A stretch of DNA of 41,504 nucleotides from an uncultured Opitutia bacterium (GTDB taxonomy: Bacteria; Verrucomicrobiota; Verrucomicrobiia; Opitutales; Opitutaceae), in NCBI GenBank assembly GCA_903896015.1, contig CAITWF010000068.1, positions 1 through 41,504 on the forward strand, written 5' to 3'. This document shows, in pieces, positions 28,578 to 37,390 of the stretch. The first letter of the stretch is position 1; each line of letters opens with the position of its first letter. A program made the position numbers and the translations under genes. Under the pieces are notes generated by a model, which was given only the letters and a program-made list of their open reading frames with translations, was not told the DNA's origin and ran no database searches.

Positions 28578-29240
28578 TCAGAAATGATAGTTCACGCCGA
28601 GCGAGTAGCCGGTGCGATCCACGAGGCGTTTGTAATCCATCCATTGCGCTGTCGCCGTCACACTCCATTCGCGGGTGATGTGATACGTCGTGCGCACGCC
28701 GTAGCGCAGATCGCTTTGGTTAAAACCCGTCTCGCGATCCCAGCCGACGAACGGCGAGATCACCCACGCGGGCGCGGCTTGAAACTCCACGCCTGTCTCC
28801 GCGCCGAGGCCCCACGAGCCGTGCCGGCCGGTCACGTCACCGTGCCGCCACGCGTGATCGAGGCCGAACGTGACGAACGGCTTGCCCCAGCTCTGCCGCG
28901 AATAACCGGTGAGCGAGAGCCCCAGATCCTGGCGCGTGGCGGAGTAGCCCGCCGCGTGTGCGCGCACCCAATCGTAGGTCACGCCGAGATCGAGATTCGA
29001 GTCGAGCGACTGACTGAAATACGCCGTCGCGCCGCGCGCGACTGAGGGCGGGCCATTGTGCAGCGAGAAGTAATTCAACGCCACGCCGGCGTAAGTGCTG
29101 CCGAGTAAGCCGAGCGCCGTGGGCGCGCCGGGATTCGGCGGCGCCTTCGACGGATCTTGCGCGTGGGCGGCGGCGGCGAAGCCGAATGCGGCGGTCGCCG
29201 CAAGGAGGAGGTTTTTCAGGTTTTTGGTATTCTGTTTCAT
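28578..29240 (-). CDS. Outer-membrane beta-barrel protein of unknown role
   Basis: The protein has 220 residues with a lysine-rich N-terminus and a signal peptide ending AAAHAQ. The mature part alternates polar and hydrophobic residues and is rich in aromatic ones (YFSQSLDSNLDLGVTYDW, WSVTATAQWMDYKRLV). It ends with YSLGVNYHF, the C-terminal phenylalanine signature of outer-membrane barrels recognised by BamA. Its length would suit an 8-strand barrel. No specific family was recognised. It is a single gene with its own terminator. Confidence 0.75.
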   Translation of the reverse strand: MKQNTKNLKNLLLAATAAFGFAAAAHAQDPSKAPPNPGAPTALGLLGSTYAGVALNYFSLHNGPPSVARGATAYFSQSLDSNLDLGVTYDWVRAHAAGYSATRQDLGLSLTGYSRQSWGKPFVTFGLDHAWRHGDVTGRHGSWGLGAETGVEFQAAPAWVISPFVGWDRETGFNQSDLRYGVRTTYHITREWSVTATAQWMDYKRLVDRTGYSLGVNYHF

Positions 29241-29253
29241 GTTTGTTTGGGTC

Positions 29254-29276
29254 GGCCTACGGATGCTCCGCAGGCC
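29254..29276. repeat. Short intergenic inverted repeat
   Basis: The arms GGCCTACGGA and TCCGCAGGCC (one mismatch) flank a 3-base loop, in the 177-base gap between the outer-membrane protein and peroxiredoxin genes. A CGACCTACGG remnant lies 13 bases farther on. It resembles the longer inverted repeat at 33572-33625. Confidence 0.5.
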
Positions 29277-29417
29277 GGCGTCGCGTTCGACCTACGGCGC
29301 CTCTCCGGGATCGGCGGAATATTTTTCAAAAGCCGCGCGCGGCACGGAACAATTCGCCCGGATTTTTTTCGCCCGGGCGCTTGCGCCGATCTCGCGTCCG
29401 GTTAACCGTCCACTGCC

Positions 29418-29933
29418 ATGAAACTCCGCTCCTTACTTACCCTCATGTCCCTTCTCACCTTCCTCGGCCTCATCGCGCGGGCCGAGCCGCTCAAAATCGG
29501 CGCGCCCGCCCCCGCCGTCTCCGGCACCACCGACGAAGGCCAGACACTCAACCTCGCCGACGTCTACAAAGCCAACGACTACACGCTCGTCTGGTTCTAC
29601 CCGAAGGCGCTCACCGGCGGTTGCACTAAACAGGGCTGCTCGCTCCGTGACGCCGCAGCCGATCTGAAAGCCAAAGGTGTCGCGATCGTCGGCGTGAGCG
29701 TCGACCCGGTCGACAAGCAGAAGGAATTCAAGGCCGTGAACCACTTCCCCTACCCGCTGATCGCCGACACCGACAAGACGGTCATCAAGGCGTTCGGCCA
29801 GTCCGGCGGATTGATGGCGAGCCGCGAAGCCTACCTCATCGATCGCTCGGGCAAGGTCGTCTATCACGACGAAAAGCAAACCGACAAACAGGCCGAGCAG
29901 GTCCTCGCGTTTCTCAACGCGAAAAAGAGCTGA
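29418..29933 (+). CDS. Exported peroxiredoxin, Bcp/AhpC-TSA type
   Basis: The protein has 171 residues. A signal peptide (MKLRSLLTLMSLLTFLG, cleavage near ARAEP) places it in the periplasm. The thioredoxin-fold domain reduces peroxides. The peroxidatic cysteine is C69 in the motif TGGCTKQGC, with a probable resolving cysteine five residues later (C74), the 1-Cys/atypical 2-Cys layout of Bcp. The usual proline before the GCT is glycine here. WFYPKA and VVGVSxDP-like segments (GVSVDPVDKQKEF) also fit the family. It is followed by a strong terminator, so it is a single-gene unit. Confidence 0.9.
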   Translation: MKLRSLLTLMSLLTFLGLIARAEPLKIGAPAPAVSGTTDEGQTLNLADVYKANDYTLVWFYPKALTGGCTKQGCSLRDAAADLKAKGVAIVGVSVDPVDKQKEFKAVNHFPYPLIADTDKTVIKAFGQSGGLMASREAYLIDRSGKVVYHDEKQTDKQAEQVLAFLNAKKS

Positions 29934-29964
29934 GCCTCGCCGCTCAACTTGGTTTCGAAAAGCG

Positions 29965-29996
29965 GAGCGCGTTTAACCAACGCGCTCTTTTCTTTT
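29965..29996 (+). terminator. Rho-independent terminator of the peroxiredoxin gene
   Basis: The perfect 9-bp arms GAGCGCGTT (29965-29973) and AACGCGCTC (29979-29987) enclose a TAACC loop and are followed by TTTTCTTTT. It begins 31 bases after the peroxiredoxin stop codon. Confidence 0.9.
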
Positions 29997-30021
29997 CCGC
30001 TCTGCGCCGCACACTCGCCGC

Positions 30022-31167
30022 ATGATTCGTCTCCGCTCTGCCCCAGCGCTCGCGCTGGCGTTCTGTTTTGCCGCCGCCAGCGGGCTCGCCGCCCAGCCGC
30101 GCGCCCGCGATCTCGGCGTGCCGTTTGACGGCACGCCCGGCCCGCTCAATGCCATCACCGATGTCGCGGGCGTCGAGGTCGGCCACGCCACGATCATCCG
30201 CGGCGAGGGCAAACTCGTCGTCGGCGAGGGCCCGGTGCGCACGGGCGTCACGGCGATTTTTCCTCGCGGCCACGCGAATCACGCGTCGGTGTTCGCCGCC
30301 TGGTTCTCGCTCAACGGCAACGGCGAGATGACCGGCACCGCGTGGCTCGACGAGTCCGGAATTCTCGACGGCCCGATCGCGCTGACCAACACGCACAGCG
30401 TCGGCGTCGTGCGCGACGCGATTATCCAATGGCAGGTGAAAAAGGGCCGCGGCGAGGGAGAGGTCTGGTGGTCGCTCCCCGTCTTCGCCGAGACGTGGGA
30501 CGGCTGGCTTAACGATCTCAACGGCTTTCACGTGAAACCCGAGCATGTGTTCGCCGCGCTCGAGGCCGCGAAGGGCGGCCCAGTCGCCGAGGGCAATGTC
30601 GGCGGCGGCACCGGCATGATCTGCCACGAGTTCAAGGGCGGCATCGGCACCTCGTCGCGCATCACACATGGCGGCTACACTATCGGCGCGCTCGTGCAGG
30701 CCAACTACGGCCTCCGCCGCCAGCTCCGCATCGCCGGCGTGCCCGTCGGGAAGGAAATTCCCGAGGGTGCGTTTCGCCCCGACGAGGACGGCTCGATCAT
30801 CGTGATCCTCGCGACGGACGCGCCCGTGCTGCCGCACCAACTGAAGCGACTCGCGCGCCGCGCCTCGCTCGCCCTCGGCCGCATGGGCTCGATCTCGGGC
30901 GACGGCTCAGGCGATCTGTTTCTCGCGTTCTCCACGGCCAACACCGTCCCCGCCGAACGAAACAAAGCGGGCACCGTGCAACTGATGAACACCGAAGACC
31001 TCGGCCCGATCTTCGCCGGCGTGGTCGACGCCACCGAGGAAGCGATCGTCAACGCCCTCGTCGCCGGCGAAACAATGAAAGGTCGCGACGATCACGTCAT
31101 CGAAGGCCTCCCACACAACAAGCTGCGCGAGGTCCTGAAAAAATACGGCCGGCTCGTGGAGAAATAG
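30022..31167 (+). CDS. P1 family (DmpA-type) aminopeptidase, exported
   Basis: The protein has 381 residues and a signal peptide ending near LAAQ. It belongs to the N-terminal-nucleophile DmpA/BapA family. Seen are ITDVAGVEVGHATI near 45, GTGMICHEFKGGIGTSSR (196-213) and DGSIIVILATDAPVLPHQ. The last motif marks the self-cleavage site, Gly257-Ser258, so Ser258 should become the nucleophile of a small subunit of about 124 residues. Family members release N-terminal D-amino acids, beta-alanine or amides. The exact substrate cannot be told. It converges with the kinase-fold gene, 6 bases apart. Confidence 0.92.
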   Translation: MIRLRSAPALALAFCFAAASGLAAQPRARDLGVPFDGTPGPLNAITDVAGVEVGHATIIRGEGKLVVGEGPVRTGVTAIFPRGHANHASVFAAWFSLNGNGEMTGTAWLDESGILDGPIALTNTHSVGVVRDAIIQWQVKKGRGEGEVWWSLPVFAETWDGWLNDLNGFHVKPEHVFAALEAAKGGPVAEGNVGGGTGMICHEFKGGIGTSSRITHGGYTIGALVQANYGLRRQLRIAGVPVGKEIPEGAFRPDEDGSIIVILATDAPVLPHQLKRLARRASLALGRMGSISGDGSGDLFLAFSTANTVPAERNKAGTVQLMNTEDLGPIFAGVVDATEEAIVNALVAGETMKGRDDHVIEGLPHNKLREVLKKYGRLVEK

Positions 31168-31173
31168 CAGCGG

Positions 31174-32115
31174 TCACAACTCTTCGTCGCGCGACGCGCC
31201 GAGGGCGGATGCCGCGGGATTTTCGCGCACGCGCTCCAGCCATTCGGCCATCAACGGATCGCGCGCCGCTTCCCGTTCCGGCCACGGCGCGCCCACCAAA
31301 TCTATCACGCGCAGCGCGCCGTCGTCGCAGCGCACGAAATTCCGCGCGTGCAGATCCGCGATGAGAAACGCGCGGTCGCCGAGAAAAAGCAGCCGCGGGT
31401 GATCGCGATTCGCCCGCAGGAAGCGCGACGGAATTTCGATCAGTCCGCCGGGCAGCACGCCCGAGACATCATCACCCTGCGGCAGCGGCTCGCCGAGCGC
31501 CTGCTTCGCGACGACGATTCCCTCGGGCGTGACGGCGATCACTTCCGTTGCCATTCCGCCGAGCGCGTGGATTAGCAGGAGTTTTTCCAACAGCGCGCGG
31601 TAGTCGCCGAGCCCCGCGTCCGCTTGCAACGCCGTCTCGTCGCCACGCCGAAAGCCAAACTCGCTTCCGATCTTCTTTTCCTCGCGCGGGAGGTAAAATT
31701 TATAGACCGAACCGCCATCGTCGGGCGCGGCGAAGCACCACGCCTCAACGCCGCCGCCGATGCGCCGGAGCTTTTCGTTGGGCTCCTCCAGCGGATTTTC
31801 GATCTCATCGCTCGCCGAAAACCCAAACTGATCGAGCCGTATCAGCGGCAGCAGCGCCCGCCAGCCGCGAATCGCAGCGTCGAACTCATCCCACTCGCGG
31901 CCGGCACCAACGAGCAACGCTACTTCGTCTTCGCCGAGCGTGACGAGATCGCGGTCCGAATTTTCTCCGACACCGCATTCTTTTGCTGCCGCGCCGAGGC
32001 GAGCGAGCGCCGCCAGTCGTCGCTCGTGATCGTCTTGAAGAGCGCGTCGGTCTTGTGCTCCCGGGAGGAGCCGCCCGCGGATGCGTGTGGTTTGGCCGGT
32101 GAAGAGGTCTTGCAT
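31174..32115 (-). CDS. Kinase-fold protein, probably of the polyvalent-protein kinase type
   Basis: The protein has 313 residues and is soluble. No family was recognised with certainty. The C-terminal half has kinase-like marks: a candidate ATP-binding lysine in SVYKFYLP (about residue 140), then FLIADLHARNFVRCDDG (a DLHxxN catalytic loop near 252-258) and RVIDL, the metal-binding Asp. This order resembles the Ser/Thr/Tyr kinase domain described in polyvalent phage proteins (Kinase-PolyVal), though here it stands alone. The N-terminal 130 residues are charged and of unknown type. It follows the CNNM-family gene in the same direction after 86 bases, so co-transcription is possible. Confidence 0.6.
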   Translation of the reverse strand: MQDLFTGQTTRIRGRLLPGAQDRRALQDDHERRLAALARLGAAAKECGVGENSDRDLVTLGEDEVALLVGAGREWDEFDAAIRGWRALLPLIRLDQFGFSASDEIENPLEEPNEKLRRIGGGVEAWCFAAPDDGGSVYKFYLPREEKKIGSEFGFRRGDETALQADAGLGDYRALLEKLLLIHALGGMATEVIAVTPEGIVVAKQALGEPLPQGDDVSGVLPGGLIEIPSRFLRANRDHPRLLFLGDRAFLIADLHARNFVRCDDGALRVIDLVGAPWPEREAARDPLMAEWLERVRENPAASALGASRDEEL

Positions 32116-32201
32116 GACGGGTCCGCTGACATGCGCGGACGGTCAGCGCCGCCCTCCGCGAACGCAAAGAATTTTTCCCGACAAGTTATTCGCCGTCGCG
32201 C

Positions 32202-33530
32202 TCAGCTCGCCTTCTGCACGGGAGCCGCCGGCGTTTTACCGACGAGCACCTTGTCGACGCGTCGCCTGTCCATGTCGACGACCTCGAATCGCCAGCCGCC
32301 CCAGTCGAACCGATCGCCAGCCGCCGGAATGCGGCCGAACTGCGTCACCACAAAGCCGCCGAGCGTCTGAAACTCCGCCGACGCCTCGTTCGGCAGCGCC
32401 GCGTCGATCCCGAGCAGCGTTTTCAGTTCCGCCGTCGGCAGTGTCGCATCGATCAGCCACGAGCCGTCCTCGCGTTTCTTCGCCTCGGGCTGCGCGCGAT
32501 CACCCTTCTCGGGCAGGTCACCGACGATCGCCTCCATGACGTCGATCAGCGTGACCAGGCCCTGCACGGCGCCAAACTCGTCGGTCACGACCGCGATGTG
32601 CTTGCCGGTTTTCTTGAACTGCTCAAGCAGCTGGCTCGCCGCCATTTTTTCCGGCACGAGCAGCGGCGGCAGCAGAAGATTTTTCAATGACGTCGGCAGC
32701 CCGATCGCCGAGTGCGCCCAAAGCGCCTTCACCGCGACCATGCCGACGATCTGATCGCGGTGGCCCTGATACACAGGAAAATACGAGTGACCGCTCGTTA
32801 CGATCTTCCGCCAGTTCACCTCCTCGGGATCGTCGAGATTGAGAAAAACGATCTTCGGCCGCGGCGTCATCAGCGTCGTCACGAGCCGCTGATCGAGCGT
32901 GAGCACGCCCTCGACCATCTGCTGTTCGGCACGCTGAAACACGCCCGCGTGCAACCCCTGCTCGATCAGAGCTCGGACCTCGTCGTCGCCCACGGTCTCG
33001 GCCGCGCTGCGCGGTTTCACGCCGGAGATTTTCACGAGCGCCTCGGTTGCGAGTTCAAAGATTCGCAGCAGCGGCGCCGCGAGCCAAGCGAGCCCGCGCA
33101 TCGCGCCCGCGAGCGCCGAAGCCACTTTTTCCGGCTGCGCGAGGCCGATGCGTTTCGGGACGAGTTCGCCGAAAAGCAGCATCAGCGACGTGAGCCCGAC
33201 TGTCACGATCCCGAGCGCCAGCACGTGGGCCGACACATCGAGCGCAAAGCTCGCACGCAGCCTCGTTTCAACCGGATCGACGAGCCGGGCACCGGCCAGC
33301 ACACCCGCGATCATGCTTGAGAGCGTCAGCCAGAATTCCACCAGCGCGAGGAAGCGCGTGGGTTGCTCGGCCAGCGCGAGCGCTTGGGCGGCACCGACAT
33401 TACCCTTCGCGGCGAGTTTCTTAAGCTTCGATTTCCGCGCCGAGATGACCGCCGTCTCCGCCATCGCGCACAGGCCGTTCGCGAGCACGAGCAGGGCGAG
33501 AATCAATAGCTCAAACGGCAGGCTCAGCAT
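32202..33530 (-). CDS. CNNM / CorC-HlyC family membrane protein with CBS pair
   Basis: The protein has 442 residues. Residues 1-190 form the DUF21 (CNNM) transmembrane domain with several hydrophobic helices and the AETAVISARKSKLKKLA segment typical of the family. A CBS-domain pair spans about 200-330 (LMTPRPKIVFL and VVTDEFGAVQGLVTLIDVME). A CorC_HlyC domain closes it (LGGFVVTQFGRIPAAGD). Members are linked to magnesium or cobalt efflux. They are often annotated as haemolysins without good reason. The start ATG was placed at 33530, since 13 additional upstream residues (start at 33569) would precede the first membrane segment. Confidence 0.9.
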   Translation of the reverse strand: MLSLPFELLILALLVLANGLCAMAETAVISARKSKLKKLAAKGNVGAAQALALAEQPTRFLALVEFWLTLSSMIAGVLAGARLVDPVETRLRASFALDVSAHVLALGIVTVGLTSLMLLFGELVPKRIGLAQPEKVASALAGAMRGLAWLAAPLLRIFELATEALVKISGVKPRSAAETVGDDEVRALIEQGLHAGVFQRAEQQMVEGVLTLDQRLVTTLMTPRPKIVFLNLDDPEEVNWRKIVTSGHSYFPVYQGHRDQIVGMVAVKALWAHSAIGLPTSLKNLLLPPLLVPEKMAASQLLEQFKKTGKHIAVVTDEFGAVQGLVTLIDVMEAIVGDLPEKGDRAQPEAKKREDGSWLIDATLPTAELKTLLGIDAALPNEASAEFQTLGGFVVTQFGRIPAAGDRFDWGGWRFEVVDMDRRRVDKVLVGKTPAAPVQKAS

Positions 33531-33571
33531 GGGATATACGGAGGCTAGCTCGCAGCGCGCGGCTGGCAACC

Positions 33572-33625
33572 CTGTAGGCGGGCTTTGCGCCCGACAGGTC
33601 CCGGAGCGTAAAGCCCGACCTACAG
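33572..33625. repeat. 54-base imperfect inverted repeat containing a stop codon
   Basis: The arms CTGTAGGCGGGCTTTGCGCC and the inverse of GGAGCGTAAAGCCCGACCTA plus CAG form a long interrupted hairpin. It fills most of the gap between the SDR and CNNM genes, and its outer end provides the TAG stop of the SDR gene (33620-33622). It may damp read-through, but no T-run follows. Confidence 0.7.
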
Positions 33626-34393
33626 CGCCGCGAGCAATCCGCCGTCGACCGCGAGCATTTGACCGTTCACGAAATCGCTCGCGCGCGACGAGAGAAACAC
33701 CGCCGCGCCGATCAGTTCCTCCGGCTTACCCCAGCGTCCGGCCGGCGTGCGGCCACAGATCCATTTATTGAAGTCGGCGTTGGCCATGAGCCCGCGGTTC
33801 AACTCCGTCTCCATGTAGCCCGGCGCGATCGCGTTGCACTGAAGTCCGAGCTTCGCCCACTCAACGGCCATCGATTTGGTGAGCATTTTCACGCCGCCTT
33901 TCGCCGCCGCGTAATTTCCGATCGTTGGGCGGCCGACCTCGCTGATCACCGAAGCGATGTTGATGATCTTGCCGGCGCCGCGCGCGATCATCCGCGGCGC
34001 TACGGCTCGCGCGACGAGAAACACACTCGTGAGATTCGTGTCGATTACCGCACGCCACTGTTCCTCGGTCATCTCGGCGAGCGGGGCGCGCTGGTGGATA
34101 CCGGCGTTGTTCACGAGAATGTCGATCGCGCCGAACCCCGCCTCAATCTCCTCGACCTCGCGCATCGCGGCGGCGCCGTCGGTCACGTCAAACGCCGCCA
34201 TCGCCACACGCGCGCCTTCAGCATCCAGCGCTTTCGCGGCCGCGGAAAGTTTTTGTTTGTCGCGGCCATTGAGCACAACCGCCGCGCCCGCCTGCGCAAG
34301 CCCACGCGCAATCGCGAAGCCGAGGCCTTGGCTGGAGCCGGTGACAAGCGCCGTGCGCCCGGTGAGATCGAAGAGGGGATTGGTTTCAGGCAT
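33620..34393 (-). CDS. SDR oxidoreductase, gluconate 5-dehydrogenase / 5-keto-gluconate reductase type
   Basis: The protein has 257 residues. The classical SDR layout is complete: VTGSSQGLGFA NAD(P)-binding loop near residue 18, NNAGIHQR near 92, the Ser-Tyr-Lys set in IASVISEVGRPTIGNYAAAKG, and the end FLSSRASDFVNGQMLAVDGG. The closest relatives recalled are IdnO/Gno, with RTPAGRWGKPEELIGAAVFL nearly unchanged. The KduD type is an alternative, which matters because KduI is related to the IolB family member in this operon. Its GTG/ATG spacing fits co-transcription: the transporter stop is 6 bases upstream. Confidence 0.88.
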   Translation of the reverse strand: MPETNPLFDLTGRTALVTGSSQGLGFAIARGLAQAGAAVVLNGRDKQKLSAAAKALDAEGARVAMAAFDVTDGAAAMREVEEIEAGFGAIDILVNNAGIHQRAPLAEMTEEQWRAVIDTNLTSVFLVARAVAPRMIARGAGKIINIASVISEVGRPTIGNYAAAKGGVKMLTKSMAVEWAKLGLQCNAIAPGYMETELNRGLMANADFNKWICGRTPAGRWGKPEELIGAAVFLSSRASDFVNGQMLAVDGGLLAAL

Positions 34394-34399
34394 AAATTT

Positions 34400-35650
34400 T
34401 CAGGAAAGTTCGATTGCACGCACGCGACCGGCGAGCAGAAACAGCGCGCCCGTCGCCAGCGGCGCGAGCACTGCTGCCGTGATCAGGATCGGCGTGTAGG
34501 AAAAATGGTCGACCACCCAGCCGGTCGACAGCGTGAAGATCACCGCGCCGACGCCCGCCGCCGTGCCCGCGAATCCCGCGATCGAGCCGACGGCGCCAAC
34601 CGGGAAGAAATCGCTCGGCAGCGTTTGCACGTTACCGACCCAAAATTGAAACCCGAAACACGTGATGCACATCCACCCAAGCGCCGCATACGGCGACGCC
34701 GCGAACGCCGTCGCAAAGCCCGTTGTCATGCACGCGGTGCCGATGAGGATCGCGGTCTTGCGCGCGCGGTTCACGTCGTCCGTGCGCCGCAGCAGCCAGC
34801 CCGAGAGCCAGCCACCGCTGAGCGCACCGAGCGCCGCTGCGACGAACGGCATCCAACCAAACGCCGCGATTTCCTTCAGCGAAAAACCGCGCGCGTTGAA
34901 GAGATAAAGTGGCAGCCAGTTCAAGTAGAGCCACCAAATCGGATCGCCGAAAAAGCGCGCGAGCACGATGCCCCACACTTCGCGCCGCCGCAGGAGCACG
35001 CTCCACGGCACCGGCTTGTGCTGCACCGCCGCCGCGAGCCCGGCCGATGAGGCCACGCCTCGCCGTGGATAAAAAATCAGCCACAACGCGAGCCACATAA
35101 AGCCCAGCGCGCCCGTCGCGAGAAACACCGTGCGCCACCCGAAGCTGAGCTGCATCCAGATAATCAACGGCGGCGCGAGCGCGGGACCGAGCGACGCGCC
35201 CGTGTTTGCGATCCCCATACCGAGGGCGCGTTGCCGCGCCGGAAACCACGCGGCAACCGTGCGCGTCGCGCCGGGCCAGTTGCCCGATTCGCCCGCGCCG
35301 AGCGCCGCGCGCAGCCCGCACAAACTGCCGAGTCCGCGCGCCGCCGCGTGCGCGATTTCCGCGACCGACCAGAGGACGACCGCAAGCGCGAAGCCGGTGC
35401 GGTTGCCGAACCGATCGAACACCGCGCCCCACACGAACATCGACGCTGCATACGCAAAAAGAAACGCCGAGCCGATCCACGAATACTGGACGTTGGTAAG
35501 ATGAAATTCCGCCTGCAGCACCGGCGAGAGCACCGGTATCGCGAGGCGGTCGAGAAAGTTCACGACGGTCCCGAGAAAAATCAGCGCGATGATCACCCAG
35601 CGCCACGGATGCTCGCCATTCCCTGGGGTTGGGGTGGCGGGAGGGCTCAC
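34400..35650 (-). CDS. MFS transporter, anion:cation symporter family (ExuT-like)
   Basis: The protein has 416 residues and about 12 predicted membrane helices. It starts FLGTVVNFLDRLAIPVLSP, the N-terminal signature of the hexuronate/glucarate (ACS) group, and has the loop WGAVFDRFGNR plus GAGESGNWPGATRTVAAWF, typical of ExuT relatives. It probably imports a sugar acid with protons or sodium. The start is GTG at 35650, which overlaps the IolB stop codon by 4 bases (GTGA). This is sequence-level evidence for translational coupling. Confidence 0.9.
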   Translation of the reverse strand: MSPPATPTPGNGEHPWRWVIIALIFLGTVVNFLDRLAIPVLSPVLQAEFHLTNVQYSWIGSAFLFAYAASMFVWGAVFDRFGNRTGFALAVVLWSVAEIAHAAARGLGSLCGLRAALGAGESGNWPGATRTVAAWFPARQRALGMGIANTGASLGPALAPPLIIWMQLSFGWRTVFLATGALGFMWLALWLIFYPRRGVASSAGLAAAVQHKPVPWSVLLRRREVWGIVLARFFGDPIWWLYLNWLPLYLFNARGFSLKEIAAFGWMPFVAAALGALSGGWLSGWLLRRTDDVNRARKTAILIGTACMTTGFATAFAASPYAALGWMCITCFGFQFWVGNVQTLPSDFFPVGAVGSIAGFAGTAAGVGAVIFTLSTGWVVDHFSYTPILITAAVLAPLATGALFLLAGRVRAIELS

Positions 35651-36495
35651 TTGAATTTATCCCGCATCGCCTGAATGCCCGGGATCTTCGCCATCAGGTG
35701 CGCGTGCCCCGGCTCGAAACTCTGCACGAGCGAACGCTGATGTCGTCCGACAAGAATCGTGAAGATGTAACCCTCATGGCCCGGCGCTCGCAGCGTCGGA
35801 TGATAACCGCGATCGATGCAAAACGTGTCACCGTGTCGCGTCATCACCACGCTCGGGTCCGCGCCGCCGCCGTTTTCCTGATAACAAAACTGCGCGCCAA
35901 AACCGTTCTCCGGCCGATAGCGGTAGTGATAAATTTCCTCGAAGTCCGTTTCCTCCGGCGGGCGCTCCGTGTCGTGCTTATGCGGCGGGTAGCCCGACCA
36001 GCAGCCTTCGTCGCCGTAAAGTTCGCTCACCAGCAGGTTGCCCGCTCGGCCTTCTGCATTCTGCCCGAGGAGGTGAAAAATTCGCCGCCGCGAATGCGTT
36101 TCCTTCGAGCCAACCTCGACCATCTCGACCTCATCCGGCGTGATGCGAAACGGCGCAAAAGGCGTCGTGCACACGCCGCCCGCGACCGCGACTTCCGTGT
36201 CGTCGCGGAGCGCGCGTACGGTCACACGCGGACACGTCCCGCTATAAACCGAGTCCGCCGGCCCATCCCACACGCTCGCCCGGTGGCCGACGCGCGAAAA
36301 CGATTTCCCTCCCGCCGCGATCTCCGCCTGCCCCGTCAACACCGCGCACAGCAACTCGCACCGCGGCTCATCGATCGTCACCGACTCACCCGCGCGCAGC
36401 CGCAGGAGATTAAAATAACTCAACGCGAGCGGACCCTTGCCCGGCTCAACGAGCGGGGCGTTGCGATTGTCGGAGGCGCGGAGGAGTTGGGGCAT
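35647..36495 (-). CDS. iolB: 5-deoxy-glucuronate isomerase (IolB family)
   Basis: The protein has 282 residues from the ATG that begins MPQLLRASDN; a longer frame upstream to 36615 overlaps the PIG-L gene and is not conserved-looking. Two-cupin IolB features are seen: the metal-binding GYPPHKHD near 182-189, ETDFEEIYHYRYRPENGFGA, GDTFCIDRGYHPTLRAPGHE and ILVG. The enzyme turns 5-deoxy-D-glucuronate into 2-deoxy-5-keto-D-gluconate in inositol breakdown. No iolC, iolD, iolE or iolG lies in the window, so this gene may serve a different uronate-like substrate here. Confidence 0.9.
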   Translation of the reverse strand: MPQLLRASDNRNAPLVEPGKGPLALSYFNLLRLRAGESVTIDEPRCELLCAVLTGQAEIAAGGKSFSRVGHRASVWDGPADSVYSGTCPRVTVRALRDDTEVAVAGGVCTTPFAPFRITPDEVEMVEVGSKETHSRRRIFHLLGQNAEGRAGNLLVSELYGDEGCWSGYPPHKHDTERPPEETDFEEIYHYRYRPENGFGAQFCYQENGGGADPSVVMTRHGDTFCIDRGYHPTLRAPGHEGYIFTILVGRHQRSLVQSFEPGHAHLMAKIPGIQAMRDKFK

Positions 36496-36523
36496 GACTG
36501 TGGGTTCACCACGGACGAGAGCA

Positions 36524-37390
36524 CTACAAACTGAATTTTCTGATCCGCACTGCAACGTCGGATCGCAGACTCTCGATGTGCCCGGCGGTAAAGTCGGCGA
36601 CGGAGAGTGTTTCATCGTTCACCAGTGGCGTGAGATCCATCGCGAACGAAAGCGCGCTGGCCGTGTCGGTCGCGTGCGAGGCGTAGAACGTGGCGTTGGC
36701 GAGGCGGCGACCCAGCGCGGCGAGATCGTAGCGTTTGCCGCCGGCGATCTGCGAGGCGAAGACGGCGACGAGTTTCTCCGCGAGCGCGGGATGCGCGCCG
36801 GCGTCGAGCGGCACCTTCTGGTCGTCGGCGAGCCAATCGAGATCACGCCAGCCTTCGACGCCGAGGACGCGGGCCGGTCGTTGGGCGCGCGGGAGCGCGC
36901 GCAGCGCGTCGAGGCAGCGGAGCAGGCAGGCGACGTGCGTGTCGTGCTTGTCGGCGGGCTGGTGCAGATAGACGACCGACGGACGGCAGCCGGCGAAAAT
37001 CGCGGCGAGGTCGGCGGTGACCGCAGGGTGACCGGGGGTTTTCACGTCGGCGCTCGGGTGCGCAAGCTGGAGCTGAAGGTTGTATTTCCCGAGCGCGGCC
37101 GCAGCGCGCTGCTCCTCGCGACGGATGCCCTGCATCTCGGCGTCGGTCACGCGCGCATATTGGCCCGTGCGGGCCGAGCCGGCGCCATTGGTCATGACGA
37201 CGCCCGTGAAGAACCGATCGGCGCGACCATAGCATTCGGCGACGGCTGGGTAGGCGTTGATCTCGATGTCGTCTTGATGCGCGATCACGCAGAGATGCGT
37301 GGTGCGGGCGAGCGCAGCCGCGGGCGCGAGGCCGGCGGACGGACCGGAGTCGGGGACGAAAATGTCGGCGTCGGGACGGGAGAGTTTCAT
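36524..37390 (-). CDS. PIG-L family deacetylase
   Basis: The protein has 288 residues. The zinc-binding AHxDD motif is AHQDDIE at 37-43 (usually AHPDDIE), and the third ligand region is HQPADKHDTH near 143-152. The family removes N-acetyl groups from amino sugars such as GlcNAc-inositol, GlcNAc-PI or chitobiose. No signal peptide is seen, so it is cytoplasmic. Its ATG overlaps the stop of the NahK-like gene by 4 bases (ATGA), and iolB starts 28 bases after its own stop, so the three are surely co-expressed. Confidence 0.9.
   Translation of the reverse strand: MKLSRPDADIFVPDSGPSAGLAPAAALARTTHLCVIAHQDDIEINAYPAVAECYGRADRFFTGVVMTNGAGSARTGQYARVTDAEMQGIRREEQRAAAALGKYNLQLQLAHPSADVKTPGHPAVTADLAAIFAGCRPSVVYLHQPADKHDTHVACLLRCLDALRALPRAQRPARVLGVEGWRDLDWLADDQKVPLDAGAHPALAEKLVAVFASQIAGGKRYDLAALGRRLANATFYASHATDTASALSFAMDLTPLVNDETLSVADFTAGHIESLRSDVAVRIRKFSL

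Noticed and set aside
26244-29045. A 933-codon plus-strand frame
   Set aside because: It lies antisense to the sulfatase and outer-membrane protein genes, which have clear motifs. Its composition is Arg/Ala-rich, as expected from GC-rich antisense.
32202-33530. Haemolysin
   Set aside because: The CNNM-CBS-CorC layout fits an ion transport or homeostasis protein; nothing suggests a pore-forming toxin.
33659-35050. A 463-codon plus-strand frame
   Set aside because: Antisense to the SDR and transporter genes, with no recognisable domain.
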